NCBI GenBank assembly: GCA_032207245.1
Contig: CM063503.1
Span: forward strand, 62,918,730-62,982,729
Direction of reading: 5' to 3'
Length of the DNA stretch: 64,000 bases
Source of the DNA: Pardosa pseudoannulata
Taxonomy: Eukaryota > Arthropoda > Arachnida > Araneae > Lycosidae
Part shown: positions 22,860-35,410 of the stretch, piece by piece
How the letters are laid out: the number at the start of each line of letters is the position of its first letter
How positions within the stretch are numbered: the stretch's first letter is position 1
Position numbers and translations under genes: made by a program
The notes under the pieces: generated by a model
Database searches by the model: none
Told to the model about the DNA's origin: nothing
Seen by the model: only the letters and a program-made list of their open reading frames with translations

Positions 22860-25075
22860 CATATAAGTATATATCTCTAAGTATAAATATAGCTTTGTGG
22901 CATAGCATTGTAAGAGAACAACCCTATACCACTAAATCAACGCAATAAATTCCTAATATATCCATAAAGCTTGGAGATTTAGGTGTCCAGAACCTGCTGT
23001 AGGAATGAACATGGACACATGAGTGCCAACTTTCGGGACGGCATTGTGACTGTGAGTGTGAGAATGTTATTCATTTTTTATATACCCAATTAATTGAAAT
23101 TTTTACACTTTTTCGCTAAAAATTTCGTATTATATAGTAAAAATTCGTATTTATATAGATTAAGTCTAAAAGTTAAACAGTTTGCAAGCCTTAATGATTA
23201 AAAAATGAAAAGTAGCTATAAAAGAGGACGTACAGTGAATGATCAAATACTCAAACTGTCTATAATGTATTTTTTAACTAAGTTTACCAAAAATAGCACC
23301 ATTTTAATGATTTACTTGGAAATTGCTAGTCAAGTTAACTTGAAAGGTGTGATAAAAATGTTTGTACAGCTAAAAACAAAATGAAATAAATTCTTGCGAT
23401 TTCAGCAGTTGAGGTAGTTGGTGTTATTTTCATGTAATTATGCAATAGTTCATTTTTCAATAGAATTAAAAATATTTTTAAAAAAATGTACGTGGCTAAC
23501 AGTTTATGCCGTTCTTAGTTTATTTCTATTCAGTTTTTTTAATTAATTTATTAATTTACTAGCTTATTAATTTCGCACTACTTGATTATAAATTTTATGT
23601 TAATATTTTTTCTAAATGTATGTTTACCATAATTTAAAACAATTCATCTTTTATTTTGAAATTTAAAACAGAATATTTTTAAGCATAAGTTTTAAAGACG
23701 GCTTTTTTTTCCTGCCCGGGGCTGCCTAACCGCTAGAATGGACGCTTAGGGGCCACAGTCTTTTTATCTGCTTCCCTGTGTGATAATCGGGTCGCAAGGT
23801 AAAAATAATTTGCTCCCAGCAAATTATTTTTACCTTGCATAAAATTTGCATCTATGATTTTTTCGACTCTAATTTTGTTTCTTCTTTTCTCGTAAGTTAA
23901 TAAAGATTTTCATCTGGAAATTTCCTGTAATAGCTAACTATGACAATTCGCAGTAATTTTTTTTTTTTTTTTTTTTTGCTTTACGGTTGATGAACAAAAA
24001 TTAAAAAAAAAAAATCAAAAACTAGTCGTATATATACATAAACTGTAGAAAATTAATGTATTTAAATTAATTAAATAATATCAAACTTTAAGTATGAAAC
24101 TCTCCTCTTCCTACGATCTATAAATAAATATAATTCTTACCTGATTATTTACGCAATGCATTCCACTTACGTAATCATTCAATAGATGGCGCCAATATTT
24201 CCTTAATGATTGTTTAGAGGTCTTTCACCTCTATGCAAGATAGGTTTCCTTCAGATCTTTAATTATTTCTTATGTAACTTTCCTTTAATACTTTTGATTA
24301 AAAAAATATTTTTTTTTACCAACTCGTATTTCTCGGATGTTAAAAACTGACTTTTAAAATTTTACATCAACTTTTTTTCTTTTCTGTCGTGTGAATAATT
24401 ATTTCGTACCTATTAATATCATAATTATTATTATTGCTATTATTGTTGTTGTTATTATTGGTATTATTGACATTTAATGCATTTTCTCGATCAATATTTT
24501 CAATTTTAACCAACTTTCCCATAACATTCAATATTTCAATCTTCTCAGCTTTCTCCGAAATGAATGATTCCGATTTCAAAATATATAACTCGTTCGTTTC
24601 TGAATGAATCATTCACATAAATTCCCGGGAAAGAACTAATTAATTTGTAATTTTATTTATTTATTTATTCGCCGTCTTTAACCCTTCTTTGCATAATGAT
24701 GGAAATTTTCATCATAACATTTAGTATATATATGTCACGTCTAAAAAGGGGGTAGTTATAAACGTGAGTTTATATTACGTGAGTTATAAACGATTTTAAA
24801 AGGGAAATATCGTAGAATAAAATAAATGAAAAAGACCCACGCTGGCGTAACCTTTTGGAGTAATGTGGTCAAGCGCAGAGATATTTCACATTAAGTTGAT
24901 GACTAAGCGAGAAGAATAAGTTAGAGCATGGACATGGAGCTGTCAACACATTCCACGCTTTTCGCTCCGCCACGAATAAATGAAAATGGCGCAAGTGTGG
25001 CTTTTAAATGAAATTATGACTTAATAAACTTGTTATTATAAAGAAAGACTGTTTTCCACGCCTTAACACTGGATC
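22860..25075. other. Unassigned intronic stretch with one perfect hairpin
   Basis: AT-rich, no gene recognised. It contains the hairpin at 23794..23838 and a poly-T run near 23957..23977. A minus ORF with an Asn run (24367..24612) comes from an (ATT)n-like trinucleotide tract. Confidence 0.4.
23794..23838. other. Perfect 21-bp hairpin with 3-base loop
   Basis: Arm gcaaggtaaaaataatttgct, spacer ccc, then its exact reverse complement. It lies in a non-coding part of the long C-D intron. Confidence 0.9.
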
Positions 25076-25076
25076 A

Positions 25077-25302
<226 letters not shown>

Positions 25303-26340
25303 TAGACATACACTAGGATTTTTTTAAACATTTTTTTAGAGCATAAATTATATCACTCTAATTTTTTTTTCATTAAAAAAATACTTTTTTTAAATTCAAA
25401 TGGTCAATAGATTTATTTTATATTTACATCGAAAGAATGAATTTCACTTATGATCATTTAATCTTACAAACCTACTTGTCCGATTACGAGGTGATTAAAG
25501 ATAAATAAATGATTGAAAAGATGAGAAAAACTCTAACAGATGATAATTTCCACCAGTACAAAAGAAAAAGAATGAAACAATGACTGTTTGAAATGAAACA
25601 CAGCAAGAGCCTATATTTAATAACACTTTAGTATTAAAAGTATTTAGTTTTATCATTTCAAGTTGTATATATTTATTATAATAACGAAAAAAAGATACAA
25701 AAGGAAAATAAATTCTTTTACCCGTAAGATAGCATTCAAAATACATATATTAGAAACAAATTTTTATAACAAATGGAAACAAATTATATTTTTTATTCTA
25801 TAAACCTAAAACCTTTAGAAACATTTAACGGTTCAATATATTTTAAAATAAATAAAAAAAAATGATGAGCTTAGAAACGGAAAAATTAAAAAAAAATTGA
25901 CGTTTATCATACAATAAAATAAAATATATCGCTAACATAATTAAGGTTCACGAAATAAAAATTATAATTAGCTTATATTTACTATGAGAAACTATTTTCT
26001 AATTTACATATTTCAAAACTTATTTTAATAAGTATTTCTATTATATCTTTGTATATGTTTTTTTTAATAAAAAAAAGATAACGAAATTAAATAATTTTTT
26101 ATAGAGTCAAATCCTTATTAATGATCACGGAAAAGGTTATTCTAAACAGATAAGAACTTTTTTATATTGAATATAAAGTAGATTGTTAAAATAAAACGTT
26201 TTTTTAAATTCTAAATACTTAAAAAACTTATAAATTATAAAAAAATAAATTAGAATGGATAAAATTTCGAAAAAAAAAATAAAAGAAATGACTTAATTTA
26301 GAAGTTACAAAGTAAGTCATTAAAAGCATCAAAATGGGGG
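25303..26340. other. Unassigned, extremely AT-rich stretch
   Basis: Poly-A and poly-T rich, no gene recognised. It ends in a G-run (13 G, broken once) at about 26336..26350, at the start of the next tandem array. Confidence 0.4.
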
Positions 26341-26359
26341 GGGGGGGAGGGAGAATTCA

Positions 26360-28210
26360 ATTATATTTTAAAATTATAATTTTAAGATATTTATATAATT
26401 TAAAAATTTTCAAATATTTTATATTATATAAATATTTTTTTGGAAAAAAATATTTTTTTTCTAAGGCCATGGTTAATATACGTATAAAATTACTATATTA
26501 AATGATAGTAAAGGTTATTCTCAGATCTGCTTTTTTATATTTTGTAGACTTATAAAAAAAAGGTAAGTTGTTGTTTTATAAGGTTTCAAAATTAAAGGTT
26601 TTTGAATAAGAAAAGAAAACCACAATGAAGCCAATTTTTTTCTGCATAACCCTTCGTTTATTTGATTCCAATGTTCGATACAAATTCTTTTTAGATTAAG
26701 CATTCAAAATTTTAAAATTATAATTTTAAGATATTTATATAATTTAAAAATTTTCAAATATTTTATATTATATAAATATTTTAAAGGGAGATTAAAAATA
26801 TTTTAACTCTTTCTAAGGCCATGGTTAATATACGTATCACCAAAGTTACTATATTTAAATGTTTATAGTAAACCGGTTTACCGTGTCTCATTGGATCTGC
26901 TTTTTGTTAAATTTTAGACTTATAAAAAAAATGGTAAGTTGTTGACTTTATAACAAGGTTTCAATAATTAAAGGTAGCTTTGAATAAAGAAAAGAAAACC
27001 ACAATAGGAAGCCAATTTTTTCTGCATATAACCCTTCGTTTATTTGATTCCAATATGTTCGATACAAATTCTTTTTAGATTATAGCAGTTGCAAAATGTG
27101 CTTTATAACTATTATATAGTATATCATCAAAAGAAATAAACATAAATTTCATTTTAAAATATTTTATATGATATAAATATTTCAAATGGATAATTAAAAA
27201 TATTTTAATTCTTCCTAAGGCCATGGCTAATATACGTATCACCAAAGTTACTATGTTTAAATGTTCATGGTAAGCCAGTTTACCTTGTCTCATTGGATCT
27301 GCTTTTTATTAATGGCTCCAAATTTAACAAAAAAAAAAAAAATGGCAAATTGTTGATTTTATAACATGATTTCAAAAATTAAAGGTAGCTTTGAATAAAG
27401 AAGAGGGAACAATAATAGGAAGCCAATTTTTTCTGCATGTAACCCTTCATTTATTCCATTTCAATGTGTTCGATACAAATTCTTTTTAGATTATAGTAAT
27501 TGCAAAATATGCTTTATAACTATTACATAGTATACCATCAAAAGAAATAAGCATAAATTTCATTTTAAAATATTTTATATGATATAAATATTTCAAAGGG
27601 ATAATTAAAAATATTTTAATTCTTGCTAAGGCCATGGCTAATATACGTATCACCAAAGTTACTATGTTTAAATGTTCATGGTAAGCCAGTTTACCTTGTC
27701 TCATTGGATCTGCTTTTTATTAACGGCTCCAAATTTAACAAAAAAAAAATGGCAAATTGTTGATTTTATAACATGATTTCAAAAGTTAAAGGTAGCTTTG
27801 AATAAAGAAGAGGGAACAATAATAGGAAGCCAATTTTTTCTGCATATAACCCTTCGTTTATTTGATTCCAATGTGTTCGATACAAATTCTTTTTAGATTA
27901 TAGCAGTTGCAAAATGTGCTTTATAACTATTATATAGTATATCATCAAAAGAAATAAACATAAATTTCATTTTAAAATATTTTATATGATATAAATATTT
28001 CAAAGGGATAATTAAAAATATTTTAATTCTTGCTAAGGCCATGGCTAATATACGTATCACCAAAGTTACTAAGTTTAAATGTTTATGGTAAGCCGGTTTA
28101 CCGTGCCTCATTGGATCTGCTTTTTATTAATGGCTCCAAACTTAACAAAAAAGAAGAAAAAAAGGGTAAATAGTTGATTTTATATGGTATATCATCAGAA
28201 GAAATAAGCA
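26360..28210. repeat. Tandem array, unit about 350-411 bp, about 4.5 copies
   Basis: The landmark aaggccatggctaatatacg recurs at 26463, 26815, 27217, 27628 and 28035. Other shared blocks are gtttaccgtgtctcattgga, agccaattttttctgcat and ttcgatacaaattctttttag. The three 72-codon minus-strand frames (27075..27293, 27486..27704, 27893..28111) are the same unit read three times. Their substitutions look unconstrained, so I treat them as repeat artefacts. Confidence 0.92.
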
Positions 28211-28265
28211 TAAAATTCATTTCCTTTCAAGATCTCCAGATGGCGATGATAAACGTACCTTCCAC

Positions 28266-28266
<1 letters not shown>

Positions 28267-28306
<40 letters not shown>
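28267..28306. repeat. Poly-A tract (about 40 bp)
   Basis: Uninterrupted A run just past the 405-bp array. It could be a retroposon tail, but no element body is recognised upstream. Confidence 0.9.
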
Positions 28307-28308
<2 letters not shown>

Positions 28309-28319
28309 AAAATTAAATT

Positions 28320-29690
28320 AATTTAATAATCTAAATGAATTCATTTTCTCAAATCGTTCTCATACTAGAAGTATTTAATCTGGGGAAAAAAAGACTTTAG
28401 AAAGAATTAAACCAATAAATTCGCTGCAAAACTTTCGCATTTTGCTTGTAAGTAAAGAGTAAGCCTAGCTTGACCTTTTTTTAGAAAAAACAAACTAACA
28501 AAAAAACACCATTTTATATTTATTTTCGGTCAAACTCTGGCGTTTTGATCCCTTGTTCAAAACATCCTCACATGTACTCATTTTCAATCGTAACACTGGC
28601 ATTTACAGCTAATACGTGTTGTATTGTAGCGTGCTCTATTTAAAAAAGCAAACTTTGGAATCGCAGTTTCACCTAACGAAGCTCATTCGTCTCGCAAACA
28701 CAGCAGCAGCTAACTCATTGGTGTGAGTCGCTAAATGATACGTACAGCTGATGTGGGTCACAGATTCCCTTCGTTCCTTCATGCGTCTGTCGGAGCAACT
28801 TTCTTTGAGAGCAGACGCATCTTCCCTTTCAAGTACATCGATGTCTTTGACCTCCTTTCAAATTCAAGACAAAATGTCCCCAACATCACAATTTTCTTCC
28901 AGTAAACTGGTATTATTTTTTTCCGGTTAGCTTGATAGACGAAGAATGTAGGACATGAAGCAACTAGCCGTTATTAAAGTGAATGAGAGATGCGTGTAAA
29001 AGGAAAAAATGTCGTTATTTGAATTTAATTTTTAATAAGAATTCGTTTATTAAAGAAAGTGTCAAAGAAAAAGCTCTAAGCACTAGCTTAATATACACTG
29101 CACTAAAAAACTTTGAACCATTAATTTATCTTCTATCGTTCAAGCTAACTCGTACTTTTTTTCCAGTTAATTTATGGTGGATCTGCTCCTGTCATATTGG
29201 ATTCCCCTTGCTCTTAATCTATAGGGAAAATAAAATTTAATCTGTCTTGGTCGCATTTTCAAAAATCCATTAAAAAAATTATATTTCGTGAAGGAATAGC
29301 AAATTCTCTAATATGCTATCTTTTTCTTTTTTTTTTTAAACTTATATCTGTTAAATGTTCTTACTTGTATTTGAAAAAGAGTGTAACAAAATTACTTACA
29401 AATAGTTTAAAATTAAATATATTTTCTTGGTGTTTGTACTTTTAAAATGGAAAGAGAGTTGTTCTAGAGAATTGGCCACTCTATCACATGGTATAGTTTT
29501 TCAAAGAATTCTTAAAATGTGAGCCAACCTATTGGAAATTTTTCGCCATGGGTTAACATTGAACGAGAGGATTCAAATATGACAAATACAGAACCGTTTT
29601 TATAGAGAAAGAAAACAAAACATGATTCAACTAACAACTATTAACTTGATGAGAGATGCGTTTAAAGTGAAAAATTGTCATATTTCAGAT
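28320..29690. other. Unassigned intronic stretch with a GC-richer patch
   Basis: Mostly AT-rich. The patch at 28669..28857 is open for about 61 codons on the minus strand without a start codon (includes EDASALKESCSDRRMKERRE) and then stops. I cannot assign it; it may be a decayed exon or chance. Confidence 0.35.
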
Positions 29691-29694
29691 TTAC

Positions 29695-30380
29695 AAGGTG
29701 TGTCAAAAGGTCGTACCTAAACTCATCTGGTCAGTCATATTAGGATAAACAAAATTTATATAGAAACTTGTGTCCGGAAATGAAAACGACCACCATGAAC
29801 GATGTTTACAGGGTTATGATAAGAGAGGGTAGCGGGATAATTTCAGACAAGGACATTGCAGGAAAAGAATAAATCAGATTCCTAACTCAGAATTGGCCGG
29901 TATGCATTACATGTACGGTATCACGGTTGAAAAGTGATGAACCGCGGTAGAGATGCACCTTCAACGCTTCCCAAACAGACATTAGGTAAGTTGTGCTTTG
30001 TGTAGACAATTGCATTGTAGATTGCGTGAGGCAGGAAGCAGTGCTGCTGAAATTGGAGTGGAACCGAGCAAGCTCACTTGTCTTGATTGTACATCCTTCC
30101 ACCGTTATGGATATACTACTCGAGGACACTCTACATCTCAACCTCGTCTAAAGTGTGAGACATTGTGTGATGCTGATCATCCCCCAACAAGTTGCATTCG
30201 CATGTTATTATTTTCAAGAACAAGTGGCACTGACGGATTTTCCATCGTGGATTTTGTTTTTCCGATGAATCTTCAAGGACTGTGCTTTTTCATGTGTCTA
30301 AACCTGCACAACATGCACATTTGGGCACATGAAAATAATGTGTACACTTACCCGTTCAAGTACCTCTAATCTTTTAATCA
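29695..30380 (+). pseudogene. Mariner-like (DUF4817-type) transposase remnant (29.7 kb)
   Basis: Near 30255..30350, adjacent frames give FSDESS, then LFHVSKPAQ, and finally HNMHIWAHEN. This follows the FSDEA.FH.SG...RHN.R.WG.ENP block of a transposase group common in arthropods. The left edge at 29697 starts with ggtgtgtcaaaaggtcgtac, which resembles an element terminus. Frameshifts and stops are abundant. The ORFs on both strands at 29887..30369 are shadows of this remnant. Confidence 0.5.
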
Positions 30381-30735
30381 TCGTCTGACTTTTAGTGCAT
30401 TGATTTCTTTTTACTGTTCTGTGGTAATCAGGAAGATATAACGAAGGATCAACATGATGACTTAGCTTTTGTATTCATAGAGATCAATGAAATTATATTG
30501 TTTTATTTATTATATATTTTTGTTTTATTTTGATAATCTTTATAAGCATAGAGGTTCAGTTTAATATTCCGTTAAAAGGTCACTTGGAAGTCAACAGGAC
30601 CTTAGAAGTCAAATGGATACTTAATGGAATTTACGTACTTTTAGGGAAATGATTGCAATTTTAAAAAATTTTGACAGCATATCAAAAATCATTTAATACA
30701 TTATTTTAATATAAATTTCAAAACTATATTTTTAG

Positions 30736-30823
30736 ATAGGAGGTTATGGCTTACCTTTCTATGGTGTTGGAAGCATCGTCATTATTGATGCCATCATCAT
30801 ATTTTTTGTGCTTCCTAATGTTG
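30736..30823 (+). CDS. SLC18B1: SLC18B1-like transporter, exon D
   Basis: Twenty-nine codons plus one base read IGGYGLPFYGVGSIVIIDAI and on to FVLPNV. This is the end of the GP..GG.LY motif region (family: GGF..PF) and TM6, ending in the LPN that opens the central cytoplasmic loop. Acceptor tatttttag and donor g|gtaagt are canonical. The single trailing base forms an Asp codon with exon E. Confidence 0.92.
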
Positions 30824-31800
30824 GTAAGTTGAAATGCTTAATATATTATTAAGGCACAATAAAAAAGAAAGTGTTCAAATTTTATGAAATTTTTTGTATC
30901 AAGCTCATTTTTCAGGTGTATTTTAAGTTTATAGGTTTTGTTTTTGTTACTTTTCTATCCTAAAGCTTATATTGCAATACTATTTAGGTTAATTTGCTTT
31001 TAAACCGTAAATTTGAATAGGTGTTTCACGATTTTCAATTTTATTAAACCAGTCAAATAACATTATGACTTTAGGTGAAGTAACAATAATAGGGAAAAAT
31101 CATATGCAAACACAGAATGTTTTAATATTACTTTTATTATTATTAAAATTTCTAAATTATAAATTTGTAACAATAAACAAAGGGATGATACTTTAATGTT
31201 TTTTTTTGTTGTTGCAATACACAAAATTTAATTTTAAATATATAAATAATACAATTTTAATGTGCTTTTAATGTACCATAAATTTACTTTTAATGTACTT
31301 TATAAATGTACTCTTAATGTCCCAGTTTAGGTTAATTATAAGTTATAGCGTTGTGTTTAAGAACTTCTTAGCTAGTGTTAGGATAACTAAAAACTCCACA
31401 AAAGGTTGACTTTTCTTGGTTAATTTATACTGATGAAATCTGATATACTGATGTAATGTTAATTTTAAAGGTATAAATACCATAAATGTACTTCTAATAT
31501 CATAGTTTAGACATTCTTAAAAGTGCTAGTGTTTTATTTATGGACCTCTTAACTAGTGTCAAAACAATTAGGAAAAGATCCACAAAATATTAACTTATCT
31601 GTGTTAATATTTTTAATGTATTGTTGTAACAAGTTTCTTTTTTTAACTCTCTGGATCACTTATAATGCGAATACCAAAAGTAAAATCAATTTGGAAATTT
31701 TCCTACTTTAAATGGCATTTTGATTAGGTAGATAAATAATTTGTGTATTATGATCCTATAAAGTAACATACAAAGGGTCTCAAAAAATTTTGAGTGATTG
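30824..31800. other. Unassigned AT-rich intron
   Basis: No gene seen. Short internal similarity exists between 31260..31400 and 31440..31560 (aatgtac.t.taatgt, atagtttag), suggesting an old duplication. Confidence 0.35.
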
Positions 31801-31820
31801 GAGGAACAACAAATACAGTG

Positions 31821-31999
31821 AATTTAGTTTAATTTGGAGAGCTTAAGGCCTACTTTTTGGCTAAACAGAGGCAAATGAAACCTGGACTTACTGCTTAATG
31901 CCGATTCCGAAAGTCTACAAACAATCATGCCAGCAACGGGATTCGTACCCGTGGACTCCGGTACAAGAGCGAGGCTCTACCCTTTGACCATCAACTGGC
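31821..31999 (-). mobile_element. tRNA-derived SINE with 12-bp target duplication
   Basis: Minus-strand copy with B box region gggattcgtacccgtg and the segment ttactgcttaatgccgattc. It is flanked by identical acaaatacagtg at 31809..31820 and 32000..32011. Confidence 0.85.
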
Positions 32000-32076
32000 A
32001 CAAATACAGTGGAACTTCAAATTATCGTTCCCCTATTATTTCTCTTCCGGCATTTATCTTAATTCCGTTGGTCCCG

Positions 32077-32530
32077 AATTTAGTCCCATAAAACCAATGT
32101 TAGTTTTCCGAATTCTTCGTTTTCCCGCATTTGTTACCGAAAGCGTTTGGCCTCATTTCTTTGTCTTCTCCTCGAAAGTATCGTCTTTGAGGAATTTATA
32201 AGATTTGGAGTTCGTTCGATTCATTTATCTCTAATTTAGTCCCATAAAACCAATGTTAGTTTTCCGTATTCATCGTTTTTCCGCACCATCACACATCTAT
32301 TACCAAAAACGTATTTCTCTATCTTTTTGTCTTCCCGGACGTATCTTTTTTGAAGAATTTGATATCTGGAAATCGTTTGATTCATTTGGTCTTGAATTTA
32401 GTCTCATACAACCAATGTTAGTTTTCCGTATTCTTCGTTTTTCCTCACCAATCACCGAAAATGTTCAGTCTCACCGTTTTGTCTTTTCCCCGAATGTATC
32501 GTTTTTGATGAATTTATGAGAACTGGAGAA
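32077..32530. repeat. Tandem array, unit about 160 bp, 3 copies
   Basis: Copies start aatttagtcccataaaacca at 32077, 32233 and 32395. They share atgttagttttccg.attc and ttttgtcttc.cc. The plus ORF at 32253..32519 lies within it and is an artefact. Confidence 0.85.
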
Positions 32531-33474
32531 ATGAGTTTTTCAAACTGATAAGAATGTCTAAATATCGTGTAGACGGCAAAAATATTTCTGTCTCATCACT
32601 GGTCATTCCTAGATCACCAGAAAGATTAGATTCTTTTTTTAAATCGGGATGATGACTTGAGTTGGAACTTGAATGACTACAGCAGAGGAAGACCTATGCA
32701 CAGCTAAGAAACAAGATCATGAAAAGATCATGAGAAGATCAAGAAAATGAGAAACGTACCGGATTCGGTACCACTTTTTTCTGAAGCTCACGAAGCTTTG
32801 TCAAAAATAAAATCATTTACGTATGCAAAAGTAAAGTATAAACAAACAACACTTCATCTTGTTTCCGTACTAAGATAGTAGTCATATTCGAAGAACTTTT
32901 AGTGTGACGTCACGGACGGTTGATTCAGGCGATTACCCCCTAAAAAATAAGGGTTTTTTAGGCGATATAGTTCAGGCTTGAACCTTCCTTCTAGCAGGGT
33001 TTGAGTGACTATGATCAGTGAAAGATATATATTCAATCAGTGCAGTAACCCGATCCTGGGAAGAACTGGGATCAAAGTGACTATAATTGATCATGTTGCT
33101 CAATTGTTCATTAAATAAAAAAATTACCTTTTATTGTTCATTGCTGTAATTTCTGCAACCGTGATTCGGATTAGAGAAAATTTTATAATTTTTTTTTGTG
33201 TATAATGCAACAAAGAACTCCAGAACTTCCACTGTTTGTGTGAGAAAAAAATTATTAATTTTACTGTGTTATGAAATTAGTGACTAAATACCCCTGCGGA
33301 AAGATTTCAAAGCAAAAAAATTCTGTAGACTATTAAGGAAAGGGTTCATTATATCCGATTTTAAGATTTTGAATATTTACTCTTAAAGTACATTGTGACA
33401 CAAAGAACGAGAATTTTTGAAATGCATAGTGGCAGCCATGAGTAAGTGGCAGCACTGCGGGATTTTGAGCAAGT

Positions 33475-33900
33475 GAACACTTTGCCCTTTTAGGAACCAT
33501 GAATCAGAGGAACGTGAGTTCATTATAAAAATGTTTTATAAAAACAGTGATAGTTTGGAAGCCGTGCAGTTCCGACGTTTTTACAACTTCGCCATGATGT
33601 CGTCCCAACAAAACACTCTATAAAAAGTTGATTAATAATTTAGAAGAGATTGGATCTCCTTTAAAAATGACCTTAAAGCGGTTTCAACAAGATTGAGCAA
33701 CATCACATACTGCAAAGAATTAATAAAGTCAATGTGATAATTGTTCGATTATCGCGTGATCTCAAGATTAGGTAATGTTCCCTAGTTCCCTACATAGCCA
33801 GATTTGTGTGCTTGGGATTTTCTCTTGTGTTGCTATCTCAAGACTGGGGTATAACAGCGGTCAATGAAGAATCTCAACAGCAGATTTCAAGAAATCATTT
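33475..33900 (+). pseudogene. Mariner-like (DUF4817-type) transposase remnant (33.5 kb), internally deleted
   Basis: Frames read EEREFIIKMFYKNSDSLEAV and FRRFYNFAMMSSQQNT (N-terminal helix-turn-helix region of the group). After a deletion they read TSHTAKN and then PDLCAWDFLLW-YLKT near 33800, matching the SPDL...DFFLWGYLK end of the DDE/D domain. Stops and missing middle portions show that it is dead. Confidence 0.6.
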
Positions 33901-34296
33901 TGTACAGGAAAACGACTTCTAAAAGGACGTAATTTTAAAAAACATAATAAATTCCATTAATGTTTCTTAAATGAAAAATTTTAAGGTTTCAATTAGTATG
34001 AATAAAATGTTTTACTTCCATCGCACTTGGTTTTATTGGATTGTTAAAAAGTTTTTTGTGTGTGACCCTATATAAATTAATATTAAAAGTAATAAGAACA
34101 CAGTGAGACCATAATTTTAGTTCGTTATATCCAAGAATTCTTTAGATGCCGGTTTCACTATAGTGGGTTTTGACTGTTTTAGGTATTTTTCATAAAAGCC
34201 TGTGCAAATCAAGGAAAACACTATACATTACGAAGATAAAAAACAATACTTATATAATGTTCTTTTAACATAGTTTCATTTCATATATTTGTGTAG

Positions 34297-34436
34297 ATAA
34301 AGCTGCAATGCCCGAGAAAGGCAATTTGGTTCGTTTTTGGATGGATCCTACTGTTTTGATTTATGCGCTGAGTGTCTTTACTTCCTTCAACTACATCGGT
34401 TTTAATCAAGCCACTTTAGAACCCCATATACGAAAG
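34297..34436 (+). CDS. SLC18B1: SLC18B1-like transporter, exon E
   Basis: Two bases complete the Asp codon; 46 codons follow. The central loop is DKAAMPEKGNLVRFWMDPTV and leads into TM7, which ends ATLEPHIRK. Acceptor atttgtgtag and donor aag|gtaggt. The family has a similarly short loop followed by a helix ending in D.TL..(F/H)(V/I), where the Asp is replaced here by Gln (NQATLEPH). An ATG at 34308 opens an apparent plus-strand ORF, but it is internal to the exon and I do not regard it as the gene start. Confidence 0.93.
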
Positions 34437-34677
34437 GTAGGTTTTTTTTTTGTAACATATTTACTAAAATCTGTATCAAAAAGTACAAGATTAAGATTAA
34501 CATTTTTTACTATGGAGAGAGAAAACATCGGAGTTGATGATATATTATTATTTTTTTTTAGATAAAAACATTTTTTAACCTTTCTTTACCTCAGTAATTC
34601 TTTGGTTTTTTTCATCACCATATCCTGGAGTCAAAAAGTGTTTAGTTTGAAAGGAAAACCCTAAACATATGCATCGA

Positions 34678-35408
34678 CACTGGTATGCAAAACTTAAGCA
34701 ACAGGTGGTTCTTTTTTGCCGTAACTCCACGAGAAATCATCTGAGAGACATGAAATTCAGAAATGACGGAGGGTTTATGTACATAAAGGATGACGAAAGC
34801 ATCGGCGCTGAAAAAGGAATACAATGCATACGGTATGGAATCAAACAAAAACAAGCTTTATTGAATGCATAGTATCGAGACTCATGATTGTCTATCCAAG
34901 AGGAAGAGCTACTGGAAAGTGAAGATATCACTTGAATGGATTGGACAGCGTACTTCCCTGATTTAAATCCCATCGAACATGTGTGGGATGCTTTGGGGCG
35001 AAGCATTGCAGCTCCTTGCTTACATCCTCCGGAGAACACCCAACAACTCAAACAGATGCTGATTGCGGAATGGGTACTTCTACAGCAAGAAATGTTGGAT
35101 CAGTTGGTTCTGAGTATGCGAAGACGATGCGAAGCAACCATTGAAGTTAGAGGAGGTCATATCCCATATTAAGGAACATCTGCTTGTTGATCTTCCTCTT
35201 GGATAGACAATCATGAGTCACGATACTATGCGTTCAACAAAGATTGTTTTTGTTTGATTCCATATCGTATGTATTGTATTCCTTTTTTCAGCGCCGATGC
35301 TTTCGTCATCCTTTACGTACATAATACTCTCCATCATTTCTGAATTTCATGTCTCTCAGATGATTTCTTGTGGAGTTATGCCTGTTGCTTAAGTTTTGCA
35401 CACCAGTG
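34678..35408 (+). mobile_element. Internally deleted Tc1 element with about 225-bp terminal inverted repeats
   Basis: The left end cactggtatgcaaaacttaa and the reverse complement of the right end (cactggtgtgcaaaacttaa) begin terminal inverted repeats of about 220-230 bp (34678..34908 and 35188..35408). The right flank is TA (35409..35410); the left flank is GA, a likely mutated TA. Only the C-terminal part of the transposase lies between the repeats. Confidence 0.88.
34936..35172 (+). pseudogene. Tc1 transposase C-terminal fragment
   Basis: The 78-codon frame begins MDWTAYFPDLNPIEHVWDAL and runs to VRGGHIPY and a stop. DLNPIEHVWD is the block that carries the third catalytic acidic residue (E) in Tc1 transposases. 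The N-terminal DNA-binding part and the first two catalytic Asp residues are deleted. Confidence 0.85.
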
Positions 35409-35410
35409 TA

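Noticed and set aside
24367..24612. Minus ORF with an Asn-rich run
   Set aside because: The run comes from an ATT-type trinucleotide repeat; no splice sites, domain or homologous repeat supports a gene.
34100..34190. Possible pogo/Tigger terminus (ttcgttatatccaag... cactatagtgggttttgactg), with similar motifs near 33350, 46641 and 56640
   Set aside because: Only single, unpaired motifs were seen; no matching opposite end or TA-flanked pair could be fixed, so no element is called.
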